A stretch of 64,000 nucleotides of DNA. Source: Corynebacterium crudilactis. GTDB lineage: Bacteria; Actinomycetota; Actinomycetes; Mycobacteriales; Mycobacteriaceae. The stretch's first letter is position 1. Each line of letters begins with the position of its first letter. Shown in pieces: positions 55,304-64,000 of this stretch. The translations under genes and the position numbers were made by a program. The stretch covers positions 385,358 to 449,357 of the forward strand of contig NZ_CP015622.1 in the NCBI RefSeq assembly GCF_001643015.1, given 5' to 3'. The notes under the pieces were generated by a model. It was not told where the DNA came from. It saw only the letters and a program-made list of their open reading frames with translations, and searched no databases.

Positions 55304-57543
55304 TAGTTGCTCCTTGCTTTGAATCCTCGCAGACGCAAGGAGTTAGAAACGACGAATACGGAACTGAACGCCATGGCGACGCCCGCGAGCATTGGGTTGA
55401 GTAGTCCGATTGCCGCAACTGGGATTAGTGCAACATTGTATGCGAAAGCCCAGAAGAGGTTTCCTTTGATGGTGCCGAGGGTTTTTCGGGAGAGTCGGAT
55501 GGCATCGACGGCGGAGCGCAGGTCGTTGTTCATGAGGGTGATGTCGGAGGCTTCGATGGCAACGTCAGTGCCGGCGCCCATGGCGAGTCCGAGGTCTGCT
55601 TGGGCAAGGGCTGCGGCATCGTTGACGCCATCACCAACCATGGCTACATTTTTGCCTTCTGCCTGGAGGGATTCCACTTTGGCGACTTTTTCGTGGGGGA
55701 GAACATCGGCGATGACTTGGTCAATTCCTACTTCTGTGGCTACTGCATTCGCGGCGCCTTGGTTGTCGCCAGTAAGAAGAATTGGGGTGAGCCCTAGTGC
55801 TTTGAGTCCTTTGATAGCTTCGGCGGAAGTATCTTTGACGGTGTCGCGGACGGTGATGACGCCGGAATCTACGCCGTCAATCGTGACGACTACGGGCGTG
55901 CCGCCGATTTTTTGGGCGTGCTGGAAAGGGTGAAGGAGGGCGTCGATAAGCGTGCTTGAAGGCTTGCCGACGCGTACCTCATGCCCGTCTACCCAGCCCG
56001 TGACACCCTGACCTGCGGTGTTTTGAAAATCGCTGACGCCGGGGTGGTCGCTGGCCTTGGCGATTGCCTGCGCGATGGGATGCTCGGATGCGGATTCAAC
56101 GGCAGCAGCGAACTTGAGGATTTCGGCCTCGGTGTAATTGATGGCGGTGACATCAGTGACGGACATGATTCCGGAGGTGACGGTGCCGGTTTTATCGAGG
56201 ACGATGGTGTCGACTTTTTTCGTGGATTCCAGGATTTCTGGGCCCTTGATCAACAGGCCAAGTTGCGCGCCACGGCCAGTACCGACAAGAAGTGCGGTTG
56301 GAGTTGCGAGGCCGAGTGCACATGGGCAGGCGATGATCAGCACGGCCACGGCTGCGGTGAATGCGGGGGCAAGACCTGCATCTGTGAAAATGAGGTGGCC
56401 GAGCAGCGTCAGAATGGAAATAACGATGACAACAGGGACGAACACCTGTGAGATTTGATCAACAAGTCGCTGGACAGGGGCCTTTTTAGACTGCGCATCT
56501 GTCACCAATTTAGCCATCTGCGACAGTGTAGTATCCGCGCCGATGCGGGTTACTTGCACCATCAAACGGCCAGAAGTATTTAGCGTTGCGCCAGTAACTT
56601 TTGCACCTTTAGTGACTTCAACCGGAATGGATTCGCCAGTGAGCATGGATTCATCGACAGCAGAGGAACCTTCCACCACTTCACCATCTGTAGCGATTTT
56701 CTCGCCGGGACGGGTGATAAATACCTCGCCTAATTTCAGCTGGCTAATCGGAACGCGGACTTCCACACCATTGCGCAGCACAACCGCATCCTTTGCGCCC
56801 ATATCCAAAAGTTTGCGCAGAGCTTCGGAAGACTGGCCCTTTGCTTTCGTCTCAAACCAGCGTCCGAGCAACAGGAATGTAATAACTACCGCGACAGTTT
56901 CCAGATAGATTTCATCCATCGTGGAGCCAGAGGGGAAAAGATGCATTTCCATTTTCATGCCGGGATGCCCCGCATTTCCAAGGAACAATGCCCACAGTGA
57001 CCAAAGGTATGCAGCAGCGGTGCCCAAAGTAACCAGGGTGTCCATGGTGAAGGAACCATGCTTTAGGTTTGCCCATGTTGCTTTATGGAATGGAGCGCCA
57101 CCCCAGAAGAAAATTGGGGTAACGATCGTGAGAACTGCCCACTGCCAATTGTTGAACTGCAGCGCAGGAATCATGCTGACCAGCACCACAGGTATAGAAA
57201 GCAGTGCTGAAATGATTACGCGGTGTTTTAAATCGGAGGCTTCATCATCGCGGGCGGCATCGATGCGGGATTGGCCGCTGTCTGACTCGGGAACTTCCGT
57301 GGCCATGGTAAAAGCGCCATAACCTGCTCCTTCAACAGTTTTAATCAACTGTTCCGTGTCTACTTTTTCGGGATCGTAGCTGACTTGAGCTGATTCAGTT
57401 GCGTAGTTCACGGTTGCTTCGACGCCATCGAGTTTGTTGAGTTTGCGCTCAACTCGGGCGGAGCAAGAAGTACAGGTCATGCCAGTTACGCCGAGATCGA
57501 CGTCAATGAAGTTCAGTGCCGCCGGAATGGGGGTCTGAGACAT
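55303..57543 (-). CDS. ctpA: Copper-exporting P1B-type ATPase
   Basis: 746 residues from the ATG at 57543 (an ATG three codons upstream is an alternative). It exports Cu+ across the cytoplasmic membrane. One N-terminal metal-binding domain has GMTCTSC (Cys24/Cys27). Eight membrane helices follow, with the CPC ion motif ([16 protein letters not shown], about 404). The actuator TGES lies in [12 protein letters not shown], the phosphorylation motif is DKTGTVTSG (about 443), HP is in SEHPIAQAI, and the hinge is [12 protein letters not shown] (about 640). Operator and csoR downstream complete a copper-resistance unit. Confidence 0.94.
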   Translation of the reverse strand: MSQTPIPAALNFIDVDLGVTGMTCTSCSARVERKLNKLDGVEATVNYATESAQVSYDPEKVDTEQLIKTVEGAGYGAFTMATEVPESDSGQSRIDAARDDEASDLKHRVIISALLSIPVVLVSMIPALQFNNWQWAVLTIVTPIFFWGGAPFHKATWANLKHGSFTMDTLVTLGTAAAYLWSLWALFLGNAGHPGMKMEMHLFPSGSTMDEIYLETVAVVITFLLLGRWFETKAKGQSSEALRKLLDMGAKDAVVLRNGVEVRVPISQLKLGEVFITRPGEKIATDGEVVEGSSAVDESMLTGESIPVEVTKGAKVTGATLNTSGRLMVQVTRIGADTTLSQMAKLVTDAQSKKAPVQRLVDQISQVFVPVVIVISILTLLGHLIFTDAGLAPAFTAAVAVLIIACPCALGLATPTALLVGTGRGAQLGLLIKGPEILESTKKVDTIVLDKTGTVTSGIMSVTDVTAINYTEAEILKFAAAVESASEHPIAQAIAKASDHPGVSDFQNTAGQGVTGWVDGHEVRVGKPSSTLIDALLHPFQHAQKIGGTPVVVTIDGVDSGVITVRDTVKDTSAEAIKGLKALGLTPILLTGDNQGAANAVATEVGIDQVIADVLPHEKVAKVESLQAEGKNVAMVGDGVNDAAALAQADLGLAMGAGTDVAIEASDITLMNNDLRSAVDAIRLSRKTLGTIKGNLFWAFAYNVALIPVAAIGLLNPMLAGVAMAFSSVFVVSNSLRLRGFKARSN

Positions 57544-57587
57544 GGGGATCATCTCTCCTTCTAGGGGGTCTGTATAAACCCCACCAT

Positions 57588-57604
57588 ATACCCCCTGGGG
57601 GTAT
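57588..57604. promoter_or_regulatory. CsoR operator before ctpA
   Basis: ATACCCCCTGGGGGTAT is a perfect 8-bp inverted repeat around one central base, the usual form of CsoR-family operators. It lies 45 bp before the ctpA start. A second partial G/C block (TAGGGGGT, 57562-57569) lies between it and the ATG. Confidence 0.8.
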
Positions 57605-57639
57605 CGGTCAACCATGGGCGAGGCCGATGAAAAAACTAA

Positions 57640-57681
57640 ACCGCACTGCCACTAATCCACAAGGAAAAGCAGCAGTGCGGT
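57640..57681 (-). terminator. Hairpin downstream of the DUF2993 gene
   Basis: ACCGCACTGC (57640-57649) pairs with GCAGTGCGGT (57672-57681). On the minus strand it is followed by TTTAGTTTTTTC, so it is a good terminator for the gene ending at 57700. Confidence 0.85.
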
Positions 57682-57699
57682 GTTATCTGGGAGCGAAAA

Positions 57700-58506
57700 C
57701 TACTGGACGCTCTCCAGGGTGCGAACGTTGATGTTTTCACCAGTCAGCGTCACATTGATGCCGCCATCAGCTACCTCAATATTGTCGATCTGCAGCCCAC
57801 CAGCAACTTCTTCGATGGAAGCCTTCACACCGTCGGTGAGCATTTGGGACACCTGATCAGGGAGTCCGAAACCGAAAAGCTGAGAATCTAGAACCTCAAA
57901 AGCCAGCTGGCCGTTCAGCACGATCGGGCGCAGAGATGCCCGCGCTGCACCATCAGTGAATTCCACTTCGACAGATTGGTTCTCCGCATTGGAGGTAACA
58001 TCGGTGATTTTCACCAGTTCCTGAATGATCTGTCCTGCAAGTCCTGCAGATTCGCCGTTTCCGCTGGCTGCCTGAGCCATTTGCTGCTGGACAGTCGCAA
58101 GGATGAAATCATCCGGTGCAAAAGTGGTCAGAGTTAAGTTCTGAGCAACTGGATTATTAGTGTCGCGAATAGCCAAGCCCTTGAGCTGAACATTCGCCTC
58201 AGGGGTGCCGCTGATGGCAGGGGAGCCATCTTGGTTGGAAATCGACAACGTATCTGGAGTATCAATTGTGACTTCATTGATGCTTCCCTTGGCAAGACCC
58301 AGCAGTAGCGGGCTCGCACCAAAGCTGATGGAAGGTTCTTCCGTGGAGGTGATCCCTTGATCGGATACCTGAGCTTGGAATTCGTCCTTCAGCTGTTTGC
58401 CGATCATAAAGCGCAACCCAAACTCGGCCACCAGCACGAGTAGGAGCAGGATGACCACGATTGTGAGCAGGACTTTTGGAAATGCAGATTTTTTCGTTTT
58501 AGCCAC
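57700..58506 (-). CDS. DUF2993 (LmeA-like) membrane-anchored protein
   Basis: 268 residues. A basic N-terminus and one long hydrophobic helix (VLLTIVVILLLLVLVAEFGL, about 12-31) act as anchor or signal. The extracytoplasmic part fits DUF2993 (SPLLLGLAKGSINEVTIDTPDTLSI; VQLKGLAIRDT; DGAARASLRPIVLNGQLAFEVLD). The LmeA protein of mycobacteria binds lipids and supports lipomannan elongation; an envelope lipid-handling role here is inference. It starts at a GTG at 58506. It stands alone, with its own terminator. Confidence 0.82.
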   Translation of the reverse strand: MAKTKKSAFPKVLLTIVVILLLLVLVAEFGLRFMIGKQLKDEFQAQVSDQGITSTEEPSISFGASPLLLGLAKGSINEVTIDTPDTLSISNQDGSPAISGTPEANVQLKGLAIRDTNNPVAQNLTLTTFAPDDFILATVQQQMAQAASGNGESAGLAGQIIQELVKITDVTSNAENQSVEVEFTDGAARASLRPIVLNGQLAFEVLDSQLFGFGLPDQVSQMLTDGVKASIEEVAGGLQIDNIEVADGGINVTLTGENINVRTLESVQ

Positions 58507-58619
58507 GATTACCAGTGTTCCTTATTTAGCTAGAGTTGGGCGGTTTTAAACCGGAAGAATTGCCTGAAAGCTTCCTGTGAACCGGCAGGACCGGCAGGAC
58601 CAGCCAAGTCCGAAGAAAA

Positions 58620-59435
58620 CTAGGGCGCCACAGTTTCCCACGGCACCGTGAGTAGGCAATCGCCCACGCGACGTCGGGATACTTTGATGGGCCAGCCTTG
58701 GTCGATGAGCATTTCTCGGGCTTTTTCCCAGCGGACTCGGGGGCCGTAGGGCTCCCAGCCGGCGGAATGGTTCCAGGCCAGGTCGGCAGCGGTCAGTAAG
58801 GTATGAATTTTTTCACCTGGCACGTTTCGGTGGATCAGGATTTTGGGAAGTCTTTCGGCTACATCAGATGGGGTGGATACTCCCCAGGGGTCCCAAGCGA
58901 GGGTGAGTTCTTTGGGGCCGGTGGCATCGAGGGTGATCCAGGTGCAGCGTTTGCCCAGTTCATCGCAGGTGCCTTCGAAGAATAATCCGCCGGGGGCTAA
59001 TCGTGAGGTAACGGTTTCCCAGGCTGCTTCAACTTGGTCGACGTCGTATTGACGGAGCACATTGAAGGCTCGTACAAGTTGGGGTTGGTATCCGGCGAGT
59101 TCGAATCCGCCGAGTTCAAAGGACACGCCGTGTTGAGGTTCTAGGACGCGTTCGGGGTTGATCTCTAGGCCGATTACTCGCATGTCAGGGGAGAGGCGGT
59201 GCAGCCAGCGGCCCCATTCTACGGTGGTGGTGTGGCTGGCGCCGTAGCCGACATCTAAGGCCAGGGAAGAGGCGTCGAGAAGCGATCGTACTTCGGAATG
59301 GTGAAAGCACCACCGGTCGAAGCGCCTGAGGCGATTCACACCGGTGGTGCCGCGGGTGATCACGCCGATTGGCTTCTGTTTTCCGTTTGTTCCCAAGCGG
59401 AAAGAGGCGCGCAGATTGTGGGCGTGATCAGCCAT
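58620..59435 (-). CDS. Class I SAM-dependent methyltransferase-like protein
   Basis: 271 residues. The core has SAM-binding marks: LALDVGYGASHTTTVEWG (motif I, with G-Y-G in place of G-x-G), MRVIGLEINPERV (motif II acidic residue) and LAPGGLFFEGTCDELGKRCTW (motif IV region). The N-terminus has RGTTGVNRLRRFDRWCFHH. The family is conserved in corynebacteria and mycobacteria; the substrate is unknown. The ATG at 59435 follows the DUF2505 gene by 11 bp in the same direction, so the two form an operon. Confidence 0.78.
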   Translation of the reverse strand: MADHAHNLRASFRLGTNGKQKPIGVITRGTTGVNRLRRFDRWCFHHSEVRSLLDASSLALDVGYGASHTTTVEWGRWLHRLSPDMRVIGLEINPERVLEPQHGVSFELGGFELAGYQPQLVRAFNVLRQYDVDQVEAAWETVTSRLAPGGLFFEGTCDELGKRCTWITLDATGPKELTLAWDPWGVSTPSDVAERLPKILIHRNVPGEKIHTLLTAADLAWNHSAGWEPYGPRVRWEKAREMLIDQGWPIKVSRRRVGDCLLTVPWETVAP

Positions 59436-59446
59436 GTTTTATAGAT

Positions 59447-59950
59447 TTAGAGGTTCTCGGAGATCCACTTTTCGGTGAGGGCGCCCTCGTTTTCGAAGAG
59501 TCCACCGAGTGCGTCTGCAACCTTAGGCTCGATAGCAGGGCCCATGAATGGGATGTTCACGGAAACTTCGTTGTTGTACTCGAAGGTGGTTGCGGAATCG
59601 TCGCCGTTGACTGCGATGGTGCCCTTGAAATCAACAGGGGTGCCCTTGACGTCAGCGTTGTAGGTGATGATTGCTGCATTGTTGGTCAGTGCAGGAACGG
59701 TGATCTCACGCTTGACCTTCAAGGCCTGGCTGATCATTGCGCGAACTGCCTCTGGAAGGACCTCAAGTGGGAGGACCTCAAAAAGGGTTGCGTTTGCGCC
59801 GCCATCAGCTGCGGTGAACTCGTTGACCTCGCCCGCTTCTGGGGAAAGGTTCTCTGCAATGTAGGCCCAGTATGCTTCGGTGGTCAGTGCTTCGTGGACC
59901 TTGCCGACGGGCTGATTGATCGTAATGGTGTTTTCTGTACGCGTTGCCAT
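59447..59950 (-). CDS. DUF2505 protein (SRPBCC-like fold)
   Basis: 167 residues. The start MATRTENTITINQPVGKVHEALTTEAYWAYIAENL is the typical strand and helix pair of SRPBCC/Bet v1-like lipid-binding folds. VKREITVPALTNNAAIITYNADVKGTPVDFKGTIAV and the Gly/Glu C-terminal helix (PKVADALGGLFENEGALTEKWI) fit DUF2505. No catalytic residues can be pointed to. It probably binds a small hydrophobic ligand. It is divergent from murB with only 24 bp between start codons, so the two promoters must overlap each other's genes. Confidence 0.8.
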   Translation of the reverse strand: MATRTENTITINQPVGKVHEALTTEAYWAYIAENLSPEAGEVNEFTAADGGANATLFEVLPLEVLPEAVRAMISQALKVKREITVPALTNNAAIITYNADVKGTPVDFKGTIAVNGDDSATTFEYNNEVSVNIPFMGPAIEPKVADALGGLFENEGALTEKWISENL

Positions 59951-59974
59951 GAGGTTAAGACTACCGTTAGTGGT

Positions 59975-61081
59975 GTGTTGGATTCATCGCTAGCCCAGGA
60001 AATTGCCGAGATCGACGGCGTCGTACTTGATTCAGACGTCACTTTTGCCGATTTAACCACCCTCCATATTGGTGGAAAACCCCGCGGCGCAGTGCGTTGC
60101 CAGACCATCCCAGCGCTGGTCAGTGCTATAAAATTGCTTGACGACGCCTCCCTCCCCCTCCTCATCGTCGGCGGCGGGTCTAACCTCGTCGTGGCAGATG
60201 GAGATTTGGACGTCGTGGCCGTCATTATCGAAGCCGATGATGTCAGCATCAACCTCTCCGATGGTTTACTCACCGCCGAAGCGGGCGCTGTTTGGGACGA
60301 TGTTGTCCAACTTTCGGTGGAGGCTAGCCTCGGTGGCATCGAATGTCTTTCCGGCATCCCCGGTTCCGCCGGCGCCACCCCGGTGCAAAACGTGGGTGCA
60401 TACGGAACGGAAGTGTCCGATGTCCTCACTCGCGTACAACTTCTTGATCGTGCCACCTACGATGTGGAATGGGTCGAAGCCTCTGCCTTGGAACTGTCGT
60501 ATCGCTATTCCAATCTGAAATTCACTAATAGAGCCGTCGTGCTCGCCGTTGAGCTCCAATTGCTCACCGATGGTTTGTCCGCGCCGCTGCGATTTGGTGA
60601 GTTGGGGCGTCGATTAGCAATTTCGGAGGCTGAAGACCACCCGCGCCGCCCAGTGGGTATCGTGCGCGACACCGTGTTGGAACTGCGCCGTGCAAAAGGC
60701 ATGGTCGTGGACCCTAGTGACCACGACACCTGGTCCGCCGGCTCATTTTTCACCAACCCGATTGTTACCCCAGAAGTTGCCGACGCAGTTTTCGATACCG
60801 TCGGCGAGCCAACCATGCCCCGTTTCCCAGCTGGTGAAGGCAAAGAAAAACTCTCCGCAGCCTGGCTCATTGAACGTGCAGGCTTCAAAAAGGGACATCC
60901 TGGAGCTGGCGCAAAAGCCTCATTAAGCACAAAGCACACCCTGGCGCTGACCAATAGGGGAGAGGCGGATGCTGCTGATCTCGTGGCATTAGCTAAAGAA
61001 ATCCGCAACGGCGTCTTTGCGTCCTTCGGGGTTTCCCTAGTTCCGGAGCCAGTGTGGATAGGGATCAGCATCGATGACTGA
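59975..61081 (+). CDS. murB: UDP-N-acetylenolpyruvoylglucosamine reductase
   Basis: 368 residues from the GTG at 59975 (or the TTG next to it); the long open frame upstream lies antisense to DUF2505. It reduces UDP-GlcNAc-enolpyruvate to UDP-MurNAc in peptidoglycan synthesis, using FAD and NADPH. FAD-binding marks are LLIVGGGSNLVVADG (about 55) and SGIPGSAGATPVQNVGAYGTEV (about 125-147). The catalytic Ser is in WSAGSFFTNP (about 255), and the C-terminal Glu in LVPEPVWIG. This is the type I domain order with full length. It overlaps the next small gene by 8 bp. Confidence 0.93.
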   Translation: MLDSSLAQEIAEIDGVVLDSDVTFADLTTLHIGGKPRGAVRCQTIPALVSAIKLLDDASLPLLIVGGGSNLVVADGDLDVVAVIIEADDVSINLSDGLLTAEAGAVWDDVVQLSVEASLGGIECLSGIPGSAGATPVQNVGAYGTEVSDVLTRVQLLDRATYDVEWVEASALELSYRYSNLKFTNRAVVLAVELQLLTDGLSAPLRFGELGRRLAISEAEDHPRRPVGIVRDTVLELRRAKGMVVDPSDHDTWSAGSFFTNPIVTPEVADAVFDTVGEPTMPRFPAGEGKEKLSAAWLIERAGFKKGHPGAGAKASLSTKHTLALTNRGEADAADLVALAKEIRNGVFASFGVSLVPEPVWIGISIDD

Positions 61082-61271
61082 TTATTCCCAAGTTTCCGGC
61101 ACCGCAGCTCCATTGCATAGGGCTTTGATGGCAGCAGGCTACCCAGAGTTGGAATCTTTGAATGGCGTTTCCTATGAGAGTTTGATTTCTCTGCATGGTG
61201 TGGGCAAAGTTGGGCTTGACAGGGTGCAAGAGGCCCTCAAAGAGCTCGGGATGTCTCTCACGTTCCCATAG
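61074..61271 (+). CDS. 65-residue helix-hairpin-helix protein
   Basis: Small protein starting 8 bp before the murB stop, so translation is coupled. Residues 18-55 fit a helix-hairpin-helix fold like that of the RNA polymerase alpha C-terminal domain: LMAAGYPELESLNGVSYESLISLHGVGKVGLDRVQEALKELG, with the GVGK hairpin. It could bind DNA or a protein partner; nothing links it directly to peptidoglycan. The repeat element B begins 12 bp after its stop. The family occurs widely in actinobacteria as short orphan proteins. Confidence 0.8.
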   Translation: MTDYSQVSGTAAPLHRALMAAGYPELESLNGVSYESLISLHGVGKVGLDRVQEALKELGMSLTFP

Positions 61272-61282
61272 CTGGTCTGCGG

Positions 61283-61409
61283 TGCAAATTCTCGTTCCAG
61301 AATCGAATGTTTCAGCAGTTTGGAACGAAAATTTGCATCTCACTGGCTTTCAAATGCAAATATTCGTTCGATTTACGGGATTGTGGCGGGGGCGGAACGA
61401 GAATTTGCA
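61283..61409. repeat. Four-unit alternating repeat element, copy B (127 bp)
   Basis: Same design as 53888-54015: TGCAAATTYTCGTTCC-like units in plus (61283-61298), minus (61322-61337), plus (61355-61369) and minus (61394-61409) direction. Start-to-start distances are 39, 33 and 39 bp. Unit 3 is the most variable in both copies (central A). It lies just after the murB pair and before the convergent fadD gene. Confidence 0.85.
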
Positions 61410-61532
61410 CAGGATCCTCCCAGCCGCTAAAACTGCCCCAAAACATCGCCCTCTAGAATCGCCTCTCCAGCCTCGATAGCCCCCAACCCATACAAATACC
61501 CATCCCAGGTTTCCTAACCCCTTAAAACGCAA

Positions 61533-61568
61533 AAATTCCCCGAACCGCCAACTCAATCCGGGGAATTT
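61533..61568 (-). terminator. Terminator downstream of fadD
   Basis: AAATTCCCCG (61533-61542) pairs with CGGGGAATTT (61559-61568). On the minus strand a TTTTTGCG run follows. It is 11 bp beyond the fadD stop. Confidence 0.88.
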
Positions 61569-61578
61569 CCTAACGCAA

Positions 61579-63285
61579 TTACTTGCCGAGCTTCTTCAAC
61601 AACTCAGCCTGAACTTCACGACGCCTAATCTTGCCCATCTGATCCCGAGGCATTTCCTCAAAATGGTAGAAGGTGCGTGGAACCTTGTAGCGAGTGAGGT
61701 TTTCGCGGGCGAATTCCTTCAAACCTTCCGGATCAAGCGCAGCACCTTCCACCAAAGTGATGGCAGCAACGACATTTTCGGAACCATCTTCCCGAGGAAT
61801 GCCCACGACTGCAGCATCTTCAATATCTGGGTGCTCGGTGAGTACTTCTTCCACCTCAGCAGGATAAACATTGAATCCGCCGGTGATGATAACTTCCTTG
61901 ATGCGGGCAACGAGACGAATGAAGCCGTCTTCTTCCATTACTCCCACATCGCCAGTTCGGTACCACTCGCCGTGGAAGCTATTTTTGGTAGCTTCTTCCT
62001 GGTTGAGGTAGCCCTTGAACACCTGTGGGCCCTTCACAAGGACTTCGCCTTCGGTGCCGTCTGGGACGGTTTCATCGAGGTTTTCTGGGTCTGCGATGCG
62101 CACGATGGTGTCTGGGAATGGAACACCGACGTAGCCTTGGCGGCGGTGATCACTCATTGGGTTGCCCACGATCACTGGTGAGGTTTCGGTCAGTCCGTAA
62201 CCTTCGACAAGGCGTCCGCCGGTGTGCTTTTCCCAACGTTCCACGGTGCGCTGAGAAAGAGTGGATGCGCCGGAGAATGCATTGCGGACACCCTTGATTG
62301 GGATGCTTTCTTGCTCGGAGGCGTCGACAATCTTTTCATAAAGTGTTGGCACGCCTGGAAGCCAGGTTGGGGTGTGCTTTTTCATGATATTCATGATCAG
62401 GTCGATACGGGGGGTTGGCAGGAGCACCATTTCGCCGCCGATGAACACGGACAGTGTGCCAACCATGGTCAGGCCGTATGCGTGGAACATTGGCAGAGCT
62501 GCGAGCATACGTTCTGGTTTATCGCCAAGTCCTGGAACCCAGCTTTTGCCCTGCAACAAGTTGGAGAACAAGTTGCCGTGGGTTAGCTGCGCGCCCTTTG
62601 GACGTCCGGTGGTTCCGGAGGTGTAGAGAATCAGTGCGACAGTTTCTTTGGTGACAGTTGGCTCGGAGACGACATCCTCGCCTTCGCCACCCATTGCTGC
62701 GCTGGTCAAAGTTTCAAAAGGAACCGTATTTGGTGCAGCTCCGGACAGTGATTCACGGCTTTTGCGCAGCGCTGGGATAGGTAGCTTCAGCGCGAGACGC
62801 TGGAGTGTAGGCATCGCGTTGATCATGTTGACCGACACGATGGTTTCCAGCTGAGTTTGGCCACGGAGCTTTTCCACAGTGGGGGAGGCTTTATCCCACA
62901 CGATGGCCACGCGGGCGCCATGATCCTTGAAAGGTTCGAGCAGCTCATGGGTGGTGTAGAGCGGGTTGTGTTCAATGACAATCGCGCCGAGTTTCAGCAC
63001 TGCATAGAACGCTGCGATGTGCTGCGGACAGTTCGGGAGGATGATAGCTACGCGGTCGCCGGGGCGGACGCCTAAGGCGCGGAGACCAGCGGCGGCCTTG
63101 CGGACTTCCTTATCCAATTCGCCATAAGTTTGTGAGCGACCAAAAAAGTAGGTGGCTGGCTTATCTGCATTGATGGCCAGGTTGTTGTCATAAACGTCCA
63201 GGAGCGTGGTGTCGCCGTACTCCAGCGTGTGTGGAGTCCACTCTGGGTAATGCTGGAGCCAGGCTTTGGTTTCGTATGCTGACAT
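61579..63285 (-). CDS. fadD: Long-chain fatty acid-CoA ligase (FadD type)
   Basis: 568 residues of the ANL superfamily. The adenylation P-loop is ILYTSGTTGRPKGAQLTH (about 218-235). Further marks are VEGYGLTETSPVIVGNP (about 358), WYRTGDVGVMEEDGFIRLVARIKEVIITGGFNVYPAEVEE (about 440-480, hinge and A8), and the C-terminal catalytic Lys in RDQMGKIRRRE. It activates fatty acids to acyl-CoA (or acyl-AMP) for lipid or mycolate metabolism. Of the several FadD paralogues in corynebacteria I cannot say which this is. GGGACACC lies before the ATG at 63285. Single gene, with its own terminator. Confidence 0.9.
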   Translation of the reverse strand: MSAYETKAWLQHYPEWTPHTLEYGDTTLLDVYDNNLAINADKPATYFFGRSQTYGELDKEVRKAAAGLRALGVRPGDRVAIILPNCPQHIAAFYAVLKLGAIVIEHNPLYTTHELLEPFKDHGARVAIVWDKASPTVEKLRGQTQLETIVSVNMINAMPTLQRLALKLPIPALRKSRESLSGAAPNTVPFETLTSAAMGGEGEDVVSEPTVTKETVALILYTSGTTGRPKGAQLTHGNLFSNLLQGKSWVPGLGDKPERMLAALPMFHAYGLTMVGTLSVFIGGEMVLLPTPRIDLIMNIMKKHTPTWLPGVPTLYEKIVDASEQESIPIKGVRNAFSGASTLSQRTVERWEKHTGGRLVEGYGLTETSPVIVGNPMSDHRRQGYVGVPFPDTIVRIADPENLDETVPDGTEGEVLVKGPQVFKGYLNQEEATKNSFHGEWYRTGDVGVMEEDGFIRLVARIKEVIITGGFNVYPAEVEEVLTEHPDIEDAAVVGIPREDGSENVVAAITLVEGAALDPEGLKEFARENLTRYKVPRTFYHFEEMPRDQMGKIRRREVQAELLKKLGK

Positions 63286-63369
63286 GGTGTCCCTTCAAAT
63301 ACGTCTAAGTTCGTTGCCCCTAAGTATATAGAGACGCCCCAACACACACCGTGGTCATGTACTGGGATC

Positions 63370-63375
63370 TAGAAT
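63370..63375 (+). promoter_or_regulatory. -10 box of mshA (leaderless)
   Basis: TAGAAT ends 6 bases before the ATG at 63382, and no ribosome-binding site is present. A leaderless transcript is expected. Confidence 0.65.
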
Positions 63376-63381
63376 GGCTGC

Positions 63382-64000
63382 ATGCGCGTAGCTATGATTT
63401 CCATGCACACCTCCCCGTTGCAGCAGCCGGGTACAGGTGATTCAGGCGGTATGAACGTCTATATCCTGTCCACTGCAACTGAGCTGGCGAAACAGGGTAT
63501 TGAGGTGGATATTTATACCCGGGCCACCAGGCCTTCGCAAGGTGAGATTGTGCAGGTGGCTAAGAATTTGCGGGTCATTAACATTGCCGCCGGACCTTAT
63601 GAAGGTTTGTCTAAGGAGGAGCTGCCTACTCAGTTGGCGGCTTTTTCGGGCGGTATGTTGGTGTTTACGCGCCGGGAGAAGGTTACTTATGATCTGATCC
63701 ATTCTCACTATTGGCTGTCGGGGCAGGTGGGGTGGTTGATGCGTGATTTGTGGCGGATTCCCTTGATTCATACGGCTCATACGTTGGCTGCGGTGAAAAA
63801 TTCTTATCGGGATGATTCGGACACTCCGGAGTCGGAGGCGCGTCGTATTTGTGAGCAGCAGCTGGTAGATAATGCGGATGTGTTGGCGGTGAATACGCAT
63901 GAGGAGCTGCAGGATTTGATGCATCACTATGATGCGGATCCGGAGCGTATTTCTGTGGTGTCGCCGGGTGCGGATATTGATTTGTATAGCCCTGGTAATG
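63382..64000 (+). CDS. mshA: D-inositol-3-phosphate glycosyltransferase (mycothiol), partial
   Basis: The first 206 residues of a GT4/GT-B enzyme that joins GlcNAc from UDP-GlcNAc to 1L-myo-inositol-1-phosphate, the first step of mycothiol synthesis. The N-terminus [27 protein letters not shown] is the typical MshA opening, with the loop that binds the acceptor. [19 protein letters not shown] and [13 protein letters not shown] (about 110-140), then [22 protein letters not shown] and [14 protein letters not shown] (about 195-206) agree with full-length MshA. The gene runs off the window; about half is missing. The ATG at 63382 is the first of three in-frame ATGs. Confidence 0.93.
   Translation, partial: MRVAMISMHTSPLQQPGTGDSGGMNVYILSTATELAKQGIEVDIYTRATRPSQGEIVQVAKNLRVINIAAGPYEGLSKEELPTQLAAFSGGMLVFTRREKVTYDLIHSHYWLSGQVGWLMRDLWRIPLIHTAHTLAAVKNSYRDDSDTPESEARRICEQQLVDNADVLAVNTHEELQDLMHHYDADPERISVVSPGADIDLYSPGN

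Noticed and set aside
59369..59974. Long N-terminal extension of murB (570-residue frame)
   Set aside because: The first 200 residues are antisense to the methyltransferase/DUF2505 genes and resemble no MurB. The family start lies near 59975.

Overview
The window looks like chromosome of Corynebacterium glutamicum or a very close relative. The evidence is a mycoloyltransferase with signal peptide, a RamB-type regulator beside a three-gene sdhCAB operon, a diheme-type SdhC, mshA of mycothiol synthesis, and many genes that start on a leaderless mRNA with a TAnnnT box 6-8 bases before the start codon. The order cmt1 - wzz/tyrosine kinase - phosphatase - capD ... lpd - galU - ramB - sdhCAB - purU - deoC - copper ATPase - murB - fadD - mshA agrees with my memory of C. 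glutamicum ATCC 13032. The 12-31 kb stretch and the 34-35 and 41-45 kb stretches look like strain-variable insertions. The strain cannot be named from the sequence alone.

Layout. 1-1.7 kb: a small membrane peptide and a decayed IS5-type transposase. 1.8-4.2 kb (minus strand): an FUSC-type membrane protein and a secreted corynomycolyl transferase. 4.7-13.3 kb: a plus-strand surface-polysaccharide operon with a Wzz/BY-kinase fusion, a low-molecular-weight phosphatase, a membrane-anchored BNR-repeat protein, a CapD dehydratase, a DegT aminotransferase, an ATP-grasp enzyme, a HAD hydrolase and an initiating sugar transferase. 13.3-20.3 kb: an IS scrapyard. It holds two copies of one dead 1.3 kb IS3-type element, one apparently intact IS3-type element, its broken relatives, and one stranded GT2 gene. 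20.5-30.1 kb: an AT-rich second half of the polysaccharide locus with an EpsG-like polymerase, a GT4, an FrhB-like protein, a pyruvyl transferase, a Wzx flippase, and an acyltransferase split cleanly by an IS256/IS1249-like element.

30.8-41.6 kb: core metabolism. This part holds a 36-residue orphan peptide, lpd, galU, a YbaK-type deacylase, a small insert (membrane protein plus a frameshifted Nudix gene), ramB, and divergently sdhCAB with a short membrane protein. 41.6-45 kb: a small defence/toxin-antitoxin cluster (Mrr-like endonuclease, Phd/RelE-type pair, MerR-DUF433/PIN-like pair). 45-52 kb: a winged-helix protein, a DUF445 protein, two small proteins, and a TetR regulator with two tandem 14-TM exporters. 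52.2-64 kb: purU/deoC (divergent, leaderless), a DUF559 protein, the copper ATPase-CsoR operon, a DUF2993 protein, a methyltransferase, a DUF2505 protein, murB, a tiny helix-hairpin-helix protein, fadD and the start of mshA.

How the genes connect. The sugar transferase, glycosyltransferases, polymerase, flippase and Wzz/kinase/phosphatase set form a Wzx/Wzy-type polysaccharide pathway. GalU supplies UDP-glucose, and CapD with DegT modify nucleotide sugars. RamB and GlxR-like sites sit between ramB and sdhC and tie the TCA-cycle enzymes to carbon source.

The most unusual items are: a roughly 127-bp repeat built of four alternating 16-bp units, present twice with the same geometry; the exactly reversible IS insertion in the acyltransferase; duplicated IS copies that share the same disabling mutations; and the orphan 36-residue peptide gene with its own ribosome-binding site and terminator.
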